Under the pieces are notes generated by a model. It was not told the DNA's origin and searched no databases. It saw nothing but the letters and a program-made list of their open reading frames with translations. A stretch of 64,000 bases of DNA. Origin: Nocardioides sp. REDSEA-S33_B3 (GTDB lineage: Bacteria; Actinomycetota; Actinomycetes; Propionibacteriales; Nocardioidaceae). Positions 16,424 to 26,300 of the stretch are shown in pieces. The translations under genes were made by a program, and so were the position numbers. Numbering within the stretch: the stretch's first letter is position 1; every line of letters begins with the position of its first letter. The stretch lies in contig LUPK01000012.1 in NCBI GenBank assembly GCA_001627335.1, positions 1 to 64,000 on the forward strand, in the 5' to 3' direction.

Positions 16424-17329
16424 TCAGCCGGCCAGGACGCGGGTCAGGAAGGAGACCTGGTGGGACGAGGCGGCGTCGAACCACTGCTTGCCGGGCCACA
16501 CGTCGAAGTGGTCGCAGGGGTAGTGACGCACCTCGGCGCGCGCGTTGAAGGCGGCCTTGGCGGCCGCGCGCGGGGGAGCGCTGCGGTCGAAGTCGGCGAT
16601 CTGGACCAGCATCGGCACCCGCAGCTGCTTGGCGGCCTTCGCGGCGTCGCGCGAGCCCAGCTCGAGGGCCACGTCTGCGTCGACCTCGTTGACCCAGGTC
16701 GGGCCCGCGATCGAGAGGTAGTCCTCGTAGCAGCCCTCGAGGGTCAGGGCGCCGACCTCGCCGGGCCGCGCGACGACGGGCATCGTGACCGGCCGGCCAC
16801 CGCGGGCCCCGCTCACCCTGCTGCGTACGCCGGAGACGGTCGAGCGCAGCATGGTGCTCGGGCGGTGGTGCCCCACGGCGTGGCGGGCGGCGGCGAGGCC
16901 GTCGACGAGCGGGGTGAGGCTGACGACCGCGGCCACGTCGTCACGTCCGGCGGCCACCTGCAGCACGTGGCCGCCGGCCAGCGAGACGCCCCAGAGCACG
17001 ACGCGCGAGGCGTCGACCCCGGGGAGTCGCTGGGCGGCGGTGACCGCGGCGCGGTAGTCGTCGACCTGGTCGGCGACCCGGACCCGCTGGCGGGGAGAGC
17101 CCTGGGAGGCGCCGAAGCCGCGGTAGTCGAAGGCGACCACGTCCATCCCCGCCTCGGCCAGCGCCTCGGCGAAGGGAACCAGGCCCGAGTCCACGGTCCC
17201 GGCGAGGCCGTGCGCCATCACCACCACCGGACGCCCCGCGTCGGACTCCAGCGCGGAGCCGACCCCGGTCCAGTGCCGGGCCGCGCAGGCGGTGCCGTGG
17301 GAGTCGAAGGTGATCTCGTCGTGCTTCAT
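16424..17329 (-). CDS. Alpha/beta hydrolase
   Basis: 301 residues. VVVMAHGLAGTVDSG forms the oxyanion region, GVSLAGG the nucleophile elbow (Ser in WGVSLAGGH), and the catalytic His lies in YPCDHFDVWPG near the end. DYRGFGASQGSPRQ is typical of serine aminopeptidase-like (Hydrolase_4) members. The ATG overlaps the TetR stop (ATGA at 17326-17329). Third gene of the operon monooxygenase - TetR - hydrolase. With an FMO-type oxygenase upstream, it could hydrolyse the ester or lactone made by a Baeyer-Villiger reaction; this is an inference from context. Confidence 0.88.
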   Translation of the reverse strand: MKHDEITFDSHGTACAARHWTGVGSALESDAGRPVVVMAHGLAGTVDSGLVPFAEALAEAGMDVVAFDYRGFGASQGSPRQRVRVADQVDDYRAAVTAAQRLPGVDASRVVLWGVSLAGGHVLQVAAGRDDVAAVVSLTPLVDGLAAARHAVGHHRPSTMLRSTVSGVRSRVSGARGGRPVTMPVVARPGEVGALTLEGCYEDYLSIAGPTWVNEVDADVALELGSRDAAKAAKQLRVPMLVQIADFDRSAPPRAAAKAAFNARAEVRHYPCDHFDVWPGKQWFDAASSHQVSFLTRVLAG

Positions 17330-17940
17330 CGCTGCTCCTGGGCGGGGGTCTCGGGGGTCTCGGGGGTGGGGCCGAAGAGCGTGCGCACCCAGATCGCGAC
17401 GATCGTCTCGACCAGGTCGGAGCGGGGCAGGTCGCCATGGACCAGGCGCTCCAGCGCCCGGTCGTTGAGCTCGAGCAGCATGGTGGCCAGCGCGAGCGCG
17501 TCGGGGCCCTCGGTCGCCCGGCCGGCGGACCGTTCGCTGCGGACCAGGTCGGCGACCATCGCGGCGAAGGAGGTGCGGTCGGCGTCCCAGAGCTGCCGCA
17601 GGGTCGCGCTCTGGCCCCGCGCCTCCAGCGTGGCGCGGAAGAGGTGGTGGTTCTCCTCCACGGAGTCGAAGAGCGTCTCGACCATGCCGCGGACGCGCTC
17701 CTCGGGGGCGAGCACGGGGTCGGCGAGACGCTTCGTGGCGGCCAGCGCACCGACGTACACCTGCTCCATCAGGGCGGCGACCGCGAGGTGCTTGGACTCG
17801 AAGTAGAAGTAGAACGCGGAGCGGGTCAGGCCCGCGCGCCGCGAGATGTCGGCGATGTTGATCTCGTCCAGCGAGCTCTCGCGCAGCAGGGTGTCGAGGG
17901 ACTCCAGCAGCGCGGCGCGCCGCTGGTCGCGGACCTTCAC
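17326..17940 (-). CDS. TetR-family transcriptional regulator
   Basis: 204 residues, GTG start overlapping the monooxygenase stop by four bases. The N-terminal HTH is INIADISRRAGLTRSAFYFYFESK at about residues 27-50; the C-terminal ligand domain (LFRATLEARGQ...) is of the kind seen in EthR-like regulators, and indeed the EthR/EthA pairing of a TetR with a Baeyer-Villiger monooxygenase is known in mycobacteria. It is encoded within the operon it probably controls; a KstR-like site and other dyads lie in the divergent promoter at 19275-19389. Confidence 0.9.
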   Translation of the reverse strand: MKVRDQRRAALLESLDTLLRESSLDEINIADISRRAGLTRSAFYFYFESKHLAVAALMEQVYVGALAATKRLADPVLAPEERVRGMVETLFDSVEENHHLFRATLEARGQSATLRQLWDADRTSFAAMVADLVRSERSAGRATEGPDALALATMLLELNDRALERLVHGDLPRSDLVETIVAIWVRTLFGPTPETPETPAQEQR

Positions 17941-19274
17941 GACGCGGCACCCACGCGGGCGCCGGAGCGGGAGCGAGCGCGGGCCAGACCGGCGGGGATC
18001 TCCTTGGCGCGCAGGTCGTGCTCGTAGATGAAGTAGTCCAGCTGCTGGGTGTGTCGCGGACGGTCGAGCACGTGGCCCATGTACTTCTCGTGGTCGGCGT
18101 CGATGACCTCCTCCATCTCGGCGGCCGAGGGCGGCTCGTAGGCCCCGACGGCGTACGCCGCCAGCAGGCGGGCCTGCGCCTCGACGAACGGGAAGAGCGT
18201 CGGGGTGGCCTGGGCGAAGCCCATGAAGACCGTGTCGCGGCGCTCGGGGAGGAACATCCGCTTGAAGAGCCGGATGTTGTTCTCGGGGGCGGAGATCACG
18301 TCCTGGTCGAAGAACGGGAAGGTGATGTTGTAGCCGGTCGCGTAGACAATGGCGTCGAAGTCTGCGCTGGTGCCGTCCTCGAAGTGCACGGTCTCGCCGT
18401 CGAGTCGGGCGACGTTCCCCTTGGGGGTGATGTCGCCGGAGCCGAGGCGCAGCGGCAGCTCGACGCTCTGGGTGGGGTGGGCCTCGAAGAACTTGTGGTT
18501 GGGCTTGGGCAGGCCGTAGAGCTCGGGGTTGGACCCGGTCATGAACTGCATCTTCTGCACGAACCAGCGCTGCCACTTCAGCGGCAGGTGCGGGGAGGTG
18601 ACGTAGTACTTGTCGGCCGGGAGGCCGTAGGTGTACTTCGGCACGATCCAGGCGCTGGAGCGGGTCGAGAGGGTGACCTCGTTCTGCAACGACCTGCTGG
18701 ACAGCTCCACGGAGATGTCGGCGGCGGAGTTGCCGATGCCGACGACGAGGATGCGCTTGCCCTTGAGGTGCAACGGCGTCTCGGGGTCGATGTAGCGGTG
18801 GGAGTGGATCGACTCACCCGTGAACTCGCCGGGGAAGTCAGCCATCCGGGGGTCCCAGTGGTGGCCGTTGGCGACCACGAGCAGGTCCACCTCGTCGGTG
18901 CTCCCGTCCTGCAGGGCCAGGTGCCAGCCGCCGCCCTCGCGCGGGGTCGCCTTCTCGACGCCGTTCTGGAACGAGATGCGCTCGAGCAGGCCGAAGGCCT
19001 CGGCGTAGGAGTCGAGGTAGGCCTTGATCTGGGTGTGGTGCGGGAAGTCGGGGTAGTCCTCGGGCATCGGGAAGTCCTTGAAGGACAGCCGGTGCTTGGA
19101 GGTGTCGATGTGCAGCGACCGGTAGGCGCTGGAGTGCCCGTTGGGGTTGCCGAACGCCCAGTTGCCGCCGACCCGGTCCGAGGACTCGTAGCAGGTGTAG
19201 TCCACCCCGTAGTCGCTGAGCATCTTGCCGGCGGTCAGGCCGCTGATGCCGGCCCCGATGATCGCTGTGCGCAC
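17937..19274 (-). CDS. Flavin-containing monooxygenase (FMO/BVMO-like)
   Basis: 445 residues. The FAD Rossmann motif GAGISGLTAG is at residues 7-16, an FMO-type motif FTGESIHSHRY lies near residue 148, and the NADPH Rossmann motif VVGIGNSAADISVEL near 176. VYATGYNITFPFF is the late ATGY motif of the family. It inserts one oxygen from O2 into a ketone, sulfide or amine; the true substrate is unknown. First gene of the operon with a TetR and a hydrolase, a common set for Baeyer-Villiger catabolism followed by ester cleavage. Confidence 0.9.
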   Translation of the reverse strand: MRTAIIGAGISGLTAGKMLSDYGVDYTCYESSDRVGGNWAFGNPNGHSSAYRSLHIDTSKHRLSFKDFPMPEDYPDFPHHTQIKAYLDSYAEAFGLLERISFQNGVEKATPREGGGWHLALQDGSTDEVDLLVVANGHHWDPRMADFPGEFTGESIHSHRYIDPETPLHLKGKRILVVGIGNSAADISVELSSRSLQNEVTLSTRSSAWIVPKYTYGLPADKYYVTSPHLPLKWQRWFVQKMQFMTGSNPELYGLPKPNHKFFEAHPTQSVELPLRLGSGDITPKGNVARLDGETVHFEDGTSADFDAIVYATGYNITFPFFDQDVISAPENNIRLFKRMFLPERRDTVFMGFAQATPTLFPFVEAQARLLAAYAVGAYEPPSAAEMEEVIDADHEKYMGHVLDRPRHTQQLDYFIYEHDLRAKEIPAGLARARSRSGARVGAAS

Positions 19275-19344
19275 TGGTCCTCCTGGGGGGCAAGGCTCGG
19301 TCCCGGTCGGGCCACGCCCCTTGACGGCGTGACGTGCGGCACAC

Positions 19345-19358
19345 TAGAACGTGTTTTG
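19345..19358. promoter_or_regulatory. KstR-like half-perfect operator in a divergent promoter
   Basis: TAGAACGTGTTTTG differs from TnnAACnnGTTnnA only at the last base and from the mycobacterial site TAGAACGTGTTCTA at two. It lies between the monooxygenase start (19274, minus) and the DUF1059 start (19390, plus), so it could control both directions. Confidence 0.5.
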
Positions 19359-19389
19359 ACACGCGTCAACGAATGAAGGTGGAGCCATC

Positions 19390-19536
19390 ATGAAGACCCG
19401 GCTGAGCTGCCCGTGCGGCACGGTGATCAAGGGGACCGACGAGGACGAGCTGGTCGAGAAGACCCAGGAGCACCTCGCGGCGGAGCACCCCGGCATGAGC
19501 TACGGCCGGGACGAGATCCTCTTCATCGCCACGTGA
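19390..19536 (+). CDS. DUF1059 family small protein
   Basis: 48 residues: it opens MKTRLSCPCGTVIKGTDEDE and continues LVEKTQEHLAAEHPG, ending DEILFIAT. The CPCG pair and the AAEHPG helix match DUF1059, a short zinc-ribbon-like family without known activity. ATG is preceded by AAGGTGGAG (19377-19385). Its stop overlaps the GTG of the following SDR gene, so it leads the operon SDR - SDR - LLM oxidoreductase - phosphotransferase. Confidence 0.85.
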   Translation: MKTRLSCPCGTVIKGTDEDELVEKTQEHLAAEHPGMSYGRDEILFIAT

Positions 19537-20336
19537 CCGGCGACGTGACCGGCGACGTGAGCGGGGGCGGCGTGGGCACGCGCCGGGCCGTCGTGGTCGG
19601 TGGCGGCTCGGGGATCGGTGCGGCCTGCGCCGTACGCCTGGCGAGCGACGGGTACGCCGTGGTCGTGGCCGACCGGGACCTTGCCGCGGCCGAGTCGGTG
19701 GCGGCCGGGCTCGCCGGCGACGGTCACGTGGCCCGTGAGGTCGAGGTGACCAACGAGACGTCGGTGGCCGCGCTGTTCGAGGGCCTGGACGTCGTCCACG
19801 CCGTCGTGAACTCCGCCGGCACCAGCACCCTCGGCCAGGTCAAGGACCTCCCGGTCGACCAGTTCCGCGCGGTCGTCGACGTGAACCTGGTCGGCGGGTT
19901 CCTGGTCCTCCAGCAGGCCGCCCGGCACCTGGTGCGCGGGGGAGCGGTGGTCAGCCTGACCTCCCTCAACGCCCGGCAGCCCGGCGGCGGCATGGGCGCC
20001 TACTGCTCGGCGAAGGCGGGCCTGGCGATGCTCACCGAGGTCGCGGCCCTCGAGCTGGGGCCCGCGGGCATCCGAGTCAACGCCGTCTCGCCCGGCCTCG
20101 TGGTCACGCCGCTCACCGCTCCCGCGATGGACATCCCTGGCGTCAAGGACGACTACGTCGCCAACACCCCGCTGGGGCGCCCGGGGACGCCGGAGGAGGT
20201 GGCCGCCGCGGTGTCGTGGCTGTGCTCGGAGGAGTCGTCCTGGATGACCGGCGAGGTCATGGACCTCAACGGCGGCGCGCACACCCAGCGCTACCCCGAC
20301 CTGCTCGGGCACGTGAACCGGATGCTCGGCACGTGA
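19533..20336 (+). CDS. SDR-family oxidoreductase
   Basis: 267 residues, GTG start overlapping DUF1059. Classical short-chain dehydrogenase: cofactor motif VVVGGGSGIGAAC, VNSAG in place of NNAG, and the catalytic pattern S...YCSAKAG (Tyr and Lys four apart), with VNAVSPGLV after it. LDLNGG-type end (VMDLNGGAHT) is usual. NAD(P)-dependent oxidation of an alcohol or reduction of a ketone; substrate unknown. The first residues encode a short VTGDVTGDVSG repeat, so the real start may be GTG 19545 or 19572. Confidence 0.9.
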   Translation: MTGDVTGDVSGGGVGTRRAVVVGGGSGIGAACAVRLASDGYAVVVADRDLAAAESVAAGLAGDGHVAREVEVTNETSVAALFEGLDVVHAVVNSAGTSTLGQVKDLPVDQFRAVVDVNLVGGFLVLQQAARHLVRGGAVVSLTSLNARQPGGGMGAYCSAKAGLAMLTEVAALELGPAGIRVNAVSPGLVVTPLTAPAMDIPGVKDDYVANTPLGRPGTPEEVAAAVSWLCSEESSWMTGEVMDLNGGAHTQRYPDLLGHVNRMLGT

Positions 20337-20346
20337 AGGGCCTCTC

Positions 20347-21165
20347 GTGAGGGGCCCGGACTTCGCCGGCCAGCACGCGATCGTCACCGGTGGTGGCTCC
20401 GGGATCGGGGCGGCGCTGTGCCGCGCGTTCGCGGCTGCCGGAGCGAGTGTCGTCGTCGCCGACGTCGACCTCCCGGCCGCGCAGCGGGTCGCGGACTCCC
20501 TGGGCGACCGCGGGACGGCCCGACGGCTCGACGTCACCGATGCGGCCGACGTGCAGGCGTGCGTCGACGAGGTCGTGGCCGAGCACGGTCGCCTCGACCT
20601 GATGGTCAACAACGCCGGGATCACCTGGGGCTCGCGCACCGAGGAGCTCACGGTCGAGCAGTGGGACCGGATCATCGACGTCAACATCCGTGGCGTCACG
20701 CACGGCGTGGCGGCGGCGTACCCGCTGATGGTGCGCCAGCGCGGCGGCCGGATCGTCAACACCGCCTCGATGGGCGGGCTGATGCCGGCGGGCCTGATCA
20801 CGAGCTACTGCATGACCAAGCACGCGGTCGTGGGCCTGAGCCTGAGCCTGCGCAGCGAGGCCGTCCACCACGGCGTCGGCGTCACCGCCGTGTGCCCCTC
20901 GGCGGTGGAGACCCCGATCCTCGACTCCGGCCAGCAAGGTGGCTTCGACGGACGCCGCTACTACCTGACCGGCCAGGGCATGTCGAAGGCCCTGGACCCC
21001 GACGAGCTGGCCGGCGCCGTGCTCCGCGGCGTCGCCCGCGACGAGGCCCTGGTGATCGCGCCGTCGCGTTCGAAGGTGACCTACGCCGTGGGGCGCCTGG
21101 CCCCCGGCTTCGCCCGTCGGATGACCGCCCGCTTCGTCGGGCAGCAGATGGAGGCCATGAGGTGA
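20347..21165 (+). CDS. SDR-family oxidoreductase
   Basis: 272 residues, GTG start. Cofactor motif VTGGGSGIGAALC, structural NNAG motif (MVNNAGITWG), Ser in NTASMGG, and catalytic YCMTKHA. The C-terminal part (PSRSKVTYAVGRLAPGFARRM) resembles the hydrophobic tails of SDRs from lipid catabolism clusters. Ten bases follow the preceding SDR gene, and the stop overlaps the next start (GTGA). Substrate unknown. Confidence 0.9.
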   Translation: MRGPDFAGQHAIVTGGGSGIGAALCRAFAAAGASVVVADVDLPAAQRVADSLGDRGTARRLDVTDAADVQACVDEVVAEHGRLDLMVNNAGITWGSRTEELTVEQWDRIIDVNIRGVTHGVAAAYPLMVRQRGGRIVNTASMGGLMPAGLITSYCMTKHAVVGLSLSLRSEAVHHGVGVTAVCPSAVETPILDSGQQGGFDGRRYYLTGQGMSKALDPDELAGAVLRGVARDEALVIAPSRSKVTYAVGRLAPGFARRMTARFVGQQMEAMR

Positions 21166-22268
21166 GCCCCGTGAGTCCAGGGACGGCAGTGCAGTACCCC
21201 GAGCTGGCCGGCTACGGCCTGGCCGGCCACACCGACTCCCCGCGCGACGTGGTCGCCGAGGCGCGGCTCGCCGAGGAGATCGGGCTCGGCTCGCTCTTCC
21301 TCTCCGAGCGGTTCAACGTCAAGGACGCCGGGGTCATGGCCGGTGCGGTCGCCGGCGTCACCGAGCGGCTCGGCATCGCGACCGCGGCGACCAACCACGT
21401 CACCCGGCACCCGCTGGTCACGGCCACGATGGCCACCACGGCCCACCGGATGAGCGAGGGCCGCTACGCCCTCGGGCTGGGGCGCGGGTTCGACGTGCTC
21501 TTCGAGCTGATGGGCCTGCCGCGCATCACCGGCGCCCAGATGGAGGACGCGATCGGCATCTACCGCCGGCTGTGGCGCGGCGAGTCGGTCGTGGGGCACG
21601 AGGGCCCGGCGGGCAGCTACCCCTACCTCAACCAGGACAGCAGCTTCGACGAGCGGATCCCGGTGCTGATGATGGCGATCGGCGACAGGTCGCTCGAGCT
21701 CGCGGGCCGGGTGGCCGACGGGGTCGTCCTGCACACCTTCCTCACAGACGAGGCGCTCGCCCGGATGGTGCGGGTGGTCCGCGACTCCGCCGAGCGCGCC
21801 GGTCGCGACCCGGCGTCGGTGCGGGTCTGGTCGGTGCTCGCGACCGTCGAGGACTCCATCGACGAGCAGGCGCGGCTGCGAAAGCTGGTCGGGCGGCTGG
21901 CGACGTACCTCCAGGGCTACGGCGCCGTGCTGGTCAAGGCCAACGGCTGGGACCCCGAGGTGTTCCGCCGCTTCCGGGAGGATCCCTTCGTGACCGGGTA
22001 CGCCGGTGCGTTCGACGCCATCGGCACCACCGACGACCTGCAGCAGCTCGCGGACCGGCTGCTGCCCGCGGAGTGGCTGGCCGCCTCGGCGACCGGGTCC
22101 GCGCAGCAGTGCGCGGCCCGGATCCAGGACCAGCTCGACGCCGGCGCGGACTCCGTGGTGCTCCACGGCGCGACCCCGACCGAGCTGCGCCCGGTCGTCG
22201 AGGCGTGGGCGTCGCTGCGCCCGGCCGGCCTCGATGTGCTGCCCGCCAACCCGGGGTGGATGTCGTGA
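21162..22268 (+). CDS. LLM-class flavin/F420-dependent oxidoreductase
   Basis: 368 residues, GTG start. Luciferase-like monooxygenase fold: ARLAEEIGLGSLFLSERFNVKD near the N-terminus, ATAATNHVTRHPLVTA and YALGLGRGFD in the core, then VLMMAIGDRSLELAGRVADGVVLHTFLTDE. It best recalls the TIGR03857 F420-type subfamily of actinobacteria. Such enzymes oxidise or reduce small organic substrates with FMN or F420. Coupled by four bases to genes on both sides. Confidence 0.87.
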   Translation: MSPVSPGTAVQYPELAGYGLAGHTDSPRDVVAEARLAEEIGLGSLFLSERFNVKDAGVMAGAVAGVTERLGIATAATNHVTRHPLVTATMATTAHRMSEGRYALGLGRGFDVLFELMGLPRITGAQMEDAIGIYRRLWRGESVVGHEGPAGSYPYLNQDSSFDERIPVLMMAIGDRSLELAGRVADGVVLHTFLTDEALARMVRVVRDSAERAGRDPASVRVWSVLATVEDSIDEQARLRKLVGRLATYLQGYGAVLVKANGWDPEVFRRFREDPFVTGYAGAFDAIGTTDDLQQLADRLLPAEWLAASATGSAQQCAARIQDQLDAGADSVVLHGATPTELRPVVEAWASLRPAGLDVLPANPGWMS

Positions 22269-23311
22269 GCGGGGCTCCGTCGTGGGCGGTCTCGACCGCA
22301 GAGGACGTCACCCCCGACTGGCTCACCGGCCTCGTCGGGCTGCCGGTGGACTCGCTCGACGTCGCGCAGGTCGGCACGGGACAGATCGGCACCTGCTACC
22401 GGATCCGTCCCACCGGCGACCCGGGCCTGCCCCCCAGCCTGCTGCTCAAGCTGCCCGACCCGGGCTCGCGCGAGCTGCTCGCCGGTGCCTACCGGATGGA
22501 GTTGATGTTCTACGACCGGATCGCACCGACCCTGGCGTGCCGGGTGCCCTCCGTGCACGGGTCCCGCATCGAGGAGGACACCGGTCACTTCGTGCTGCTG
22601 CTCGAGGACCTCGCTCCCCTGGAGCAGGGTGACCAGGTGGCCGGTGCCAGCCCGGCCCAGGTCCGTGACGCGGCGGTCAACCTCGCAGGCCTCCACGGGC
22701 CCCGCTGGTGCGACGAGACGCTGCTGGAGCTGCCGGGCCTGACGCTCAACGACGAGGACAGCGTGGCGCTCCTGGAGGAGATGTACCCCGCCACGATGGA
22801 CCTGTTCCTCGACGGCCTGGGCGACCTGGTCGACGCGGCGACCGTCGAGACGCTGCGTGGGTGCGTGTCCGGGACCCGGGACTGGCTGCTGAGCAGGCCC
22901 GGACGCTTCGGCCTCGTCCACGGCGACTACCGCCTCGACAACCTGATGTTCACCCCCGGCGGTGGCCACGGGGAGGTCGCGGCGCTCGACTGGCAGACCC
23001 TCTCGCTGGCGCTGCCCGCCAGGGACCTGGCCTACCTCGTGGCCACCTCGCTGGAGCCCGAGGTGCGACGGTCCTGCGAGGAGGCGGTCGTGACGGCGTA
23101 CCACGCCAGGCTCGTGGAGCTGGGCGTCGAGGACTACGACCTCGCGACGTGCTGGGACGACTACCGCTTCGCCCAGCTGCAGGCGCCGCTGGTCGCCTCC
23201 TTCGGCTGCGCCTACGGTCAGCGCACCGAGCGGGGGATGAGGATGTTCGCCGCCATGGTGCGTCGTGCGGCTGCCGCCATCCGCGACCTGGGGACCCTGG
23301 ACCTGGTCTGA
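22265..23311 (+). CDS. Phosphotransferase-family protein (APH / ACAD10-like kinase fold)
   Basis: 348 residues, GTG start overlapping the LLM stop. Aminoglycoside-phosphotransferase/choline-kinase fold: LLLKLPDPGS carries the ATP lysine, VLLLEDLAP the hinge, HGDYRLDNLMF the catalytic loop (Asp and Asn), and AALDWQTLSL the metal-binding DW motif. In actinobacterial catabolic clusters such proteins are thought to phosphorylate a hydroxylated acyl or alcohol intermediate, as in ACAD10/11 chemistry, and not to confer antibiotic resistance; that role is an inference here. Last gene of the operon starting at 19390. Confidence 0.88.
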   Translation: MSGAPSWAVSTAEDVTPDWLTGLVGLPVDSLDVAQVGTGQIGTCYRIRPTGDPGLPPSLLLKLPDPGSRELLAGAYRMELMFYDRIAPTLACRVPSVHGSRIEEDTGHFVLLLEDLAPLEQGDQVAGASPAQVRDAAVNLAGLHGPRWCDETLLELPGLTLNDEDSVALLEEMYPATMDLFLDGLGDLVDAATVETLRGCVSGTRDWLLSRPGRFGLVHGDYRLDNLMFTPGGGHGEVAALDWQTLSLALPARDLAYLVATSLEPEVRRSCEEAVVTAYHARLVELGVEDYDLATCWDDYRFAQLQAPLVASFGCAYGQRTERGMRMFAAMVRRAAAAIRDLGTLDLV

Positions 23312-23395
23312 GCAGCGCGAGCCCACCCGCTCACCCCTCCGGGGGTTCGGTCGCCGCAGCGGGCTTCGGAGTCCCCGAGGTGATGAGATGTCCCA

Positions 23396-26300
23396 GTGAA
23401 TGCCCACGACGCCGGGGGACCGGCCGGCCCCGACGTCGAGCAGGTCATGTGGCAGCTGGCCGTCGACGCCGCCGGGATCGGCGCCTTCGACTGGGACCTG
23501 CGCACCGGCGAGCTGCGCTGGGACGACCGGCTGCTGGCCGTCTTCGGGATGACCCGCGAGCAGTTCGGCGGGACCATCGAGGCCTTCAACGACGCCCTGC
23601 ACCCCGACGACCTCCCGCACGTGAGCGCTGCGCTCGAGCAGGCGATCGCGACCTGCGGTGAGTACGTCGCGGAGTACCGCATCGTCCCGCCGAGCGGTGA
23701 GCAGCGCTGGGTGGCCGCGCGGGGGCGGGCCATCGCGGGGGAGGACGGGGAGGCCGGGCGACTGATCGGGGCGGCGTACGACACCACCGCTTCCGTCGAC
23801 GCCGAGGCCCGGGTCACCAGGACGCTGGAGTCGATGCCGACCGCGTTCGTCCACCTGGGGCGCGACTGGCGCTTCACGATGGCCAACTCCGAGGCGCTGC
23901 GGCTGCTGCAGGTGCCGCGCCACGAGCTGATCGGCTCGGTCATCTGGGAGTCGTTCCCCTCGGCGGTCGACAGCGACTTCGAGCGGCACTACCGCAAGGC
24001 CATGGAGTCAGGTGAGCCGGTCGGCTTCGACGCCTACTACCCCGAGCCGCTGGAGGCCTGGTACGAGGTGCGGGCCTGGCCCAGCCCGGACGGGCTGGGT
24101 GTCTACTTCAACGACGTCACCGCCCGACACCGCGCGCAACAGCAGATGCGGGTGATCGCCGAGCGCGACGAGCTGCTCGCCCGGGTCACCACCGAGCTCA
24201 CGGGCACCTTGGACCCCAGCGAGGCGCTGCACCGCCTGGCGCGGCTGCTGGTCCCGCGGCTGGGCGCCGCCGCCGCGGCCGCGCTCGTGGACACCGCCGC
24301 GCTCGACGGTCGCTTCGTGGTCCTGCGGCAGGTCGGTGTGTGGCACGTGCAGGACGAGACCGACGTGCGGGGACGCAGCGGTGCCGGCTCGGTCCAGTTC
24401 CTGCCCCGCGAGCTGATGGCCTCGCTGGACCGCGACCGCGTCGTCACCGACGTGACCGACCCGACGCTGCGCGCCGCGCTGGTCGCCGACGCACTGCCCG
24501 ACGTCACCGGCCCCGTCGTCGCTCTGCCGCTGCGCGGCCGCGAGCGGCTGGTCGGGGTGGTCGTGGTCGCGGCGCGACCGGACATGGAGTTCAGCGAGGA
24601 GGAGCTCGACACCCTGACCGCGATCGCCTCCCGGGCCGGTCTCGCCATCGACAACGCGCGGCTCTTCGCCGAGCAGCGCGACCTCGCCGAGGGCCTCCAG
24701 CGCAGCCTGCTCAGCCGTGCCCCGCACCCCGAGGGCCTCGAGGTCGCGGTCTGCTACGAGGCGGCCGCGCACACCGCGCAGGTCGGCGGCGACTGGTACG
24801 ACGCCTTCGTGCTCGAGTCCGGCGACACCGTGGTGGTCGTCGGTGACGTGGTCGGGCACGACACCGAGTCCGCGGCGGCGATGGGGCAGATGCGCAGCCT
24901 GCTGCGCGGCATCGCCGTGCACTCCGAGGAGGGCCCCGCGGACCTGCTACGCGGTGTCGACAAGGTGCTGCACCGGCTGGGGTCCCAGACGACGGCGACC
25001 GCGCTGGTCGCCCGCATCTCCGCCGAGGACGACGAGACCGGGGCGCGGACCGTGCGGTGGTCGAGCGCGGGTCACCCGCCCCCGGCGGTGCGCGGCGCGG
25101 ACGGGGACTGCCGCCTCCTGGAGAGCGGCGCCGACGACCTGCTGCTCGGGCTGGACCCGACCGCCGAGCGCACCGAGTCCACGGCGGTGCTCGCGCACGG
25201 GGCGCTGCTGGTGCTCTACACCGACGGCCTGGTCGAGCGTCGCGGTGAGGACCTCGACGTCGGCCTGGAGCGGTTGTGCGGGACCGCCGGATCGTTGGAG
25301 CTCGACGATCGGGTCCCGCTGTCGACGTGGAGCGACGGGCTGGTGGCCGCGATGGTGCCCGCCGACAAGCGCGACGACGACGTCGCCCTCGTGGCCGTGC
25401 GGGTGGGGGAGGAGCTGCCCCGGGCGGAGGTCGAGCCCGACCGCGCTCCGGCGCACGAGCACGCCACCGCGGTGATGCTGCCCGCCGACCCGACCAGCGT
25501 CGGTCGAGCCCGCCGGGTGGTGCGCGAGGCGATCGCCGAGCAGGGCACCGTGGTGGTCGACCGCTCCGGTGAGGTCCAGCCCGTCGACGACGAGGCGATG
25601 CTGGCCACCTCCGAGCTGGTCACCAACGCGCTCGTGCATGCCGGCACCTCCGTGCTGCTGAGGGTCACCGCCGGCCCGCGCGGCGTCCGCGTCGAGGTGC
25701 AGGACGGCAGCGCCCACAGCCCGGTGCCGCGCGCCCACTCGGTGACCTCGGCCACCGGTCGCGGGCTGCGGCTGGTCGACTCCGTCGTCGACCGGTGGGA
25801 CGTGTCGCGGCACCCCGACGGCAAGACGGTGTGGTTCCAGCTCGGGGTGCCCCCGGGTCTCGAGGTCGCCCCCGACGAGCCCGCGACGGGCTCGGTCCCC
25901 GGTCGGCGCGTCGTGCTGCAGCGGGTGCCGCTGCTCATGCACTGGGCCTGGCAGGAGCACGCGGCGGCGCTGCTGCGGGAGTACCTCCTCATGGACCTGG
26001 CCGAGGACCCCGCGGCCCTGGAGACGCACGCGGCCGCCAGCGACGCGCTCGACCTGCTGCGCGAGGGGGTGCCGGCGCCTCCCTCGGCCGAGGGAGGACC
26101 GGACGCCGTGCTGTCCATCGCCGAGGACGGTCCCGAGGCAGCGGCCGAGGTGGTGCTGGAGGTGCCCGAGCACTCGGTGGCCAGCTTCGCCGCGCTGGAC
26201 CGCACACTGGCAGCGGCCGTCTCCGCCGCCCGTGCCGGCCGGTTGCTGGGGCCGCCCACGCAGCCGGAGATCGAGCAGTTGGGCGAGTGGCTGTGCGGCG

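Noticed and set aside
19351-19370. TTGACACGCGTCAA as a second operator or -35 element
   Set aside because: The dyad is short and imperfect in the centre, and TTGACA alone is not enough to place a promoter.
22265-23311. Aminoglycoside resistance gene
   Set aside because: The fold is shared with APH enzymes, but the gene is coupled to SDR and LLM catabolic genes and is more like ACAD10-type kinases.
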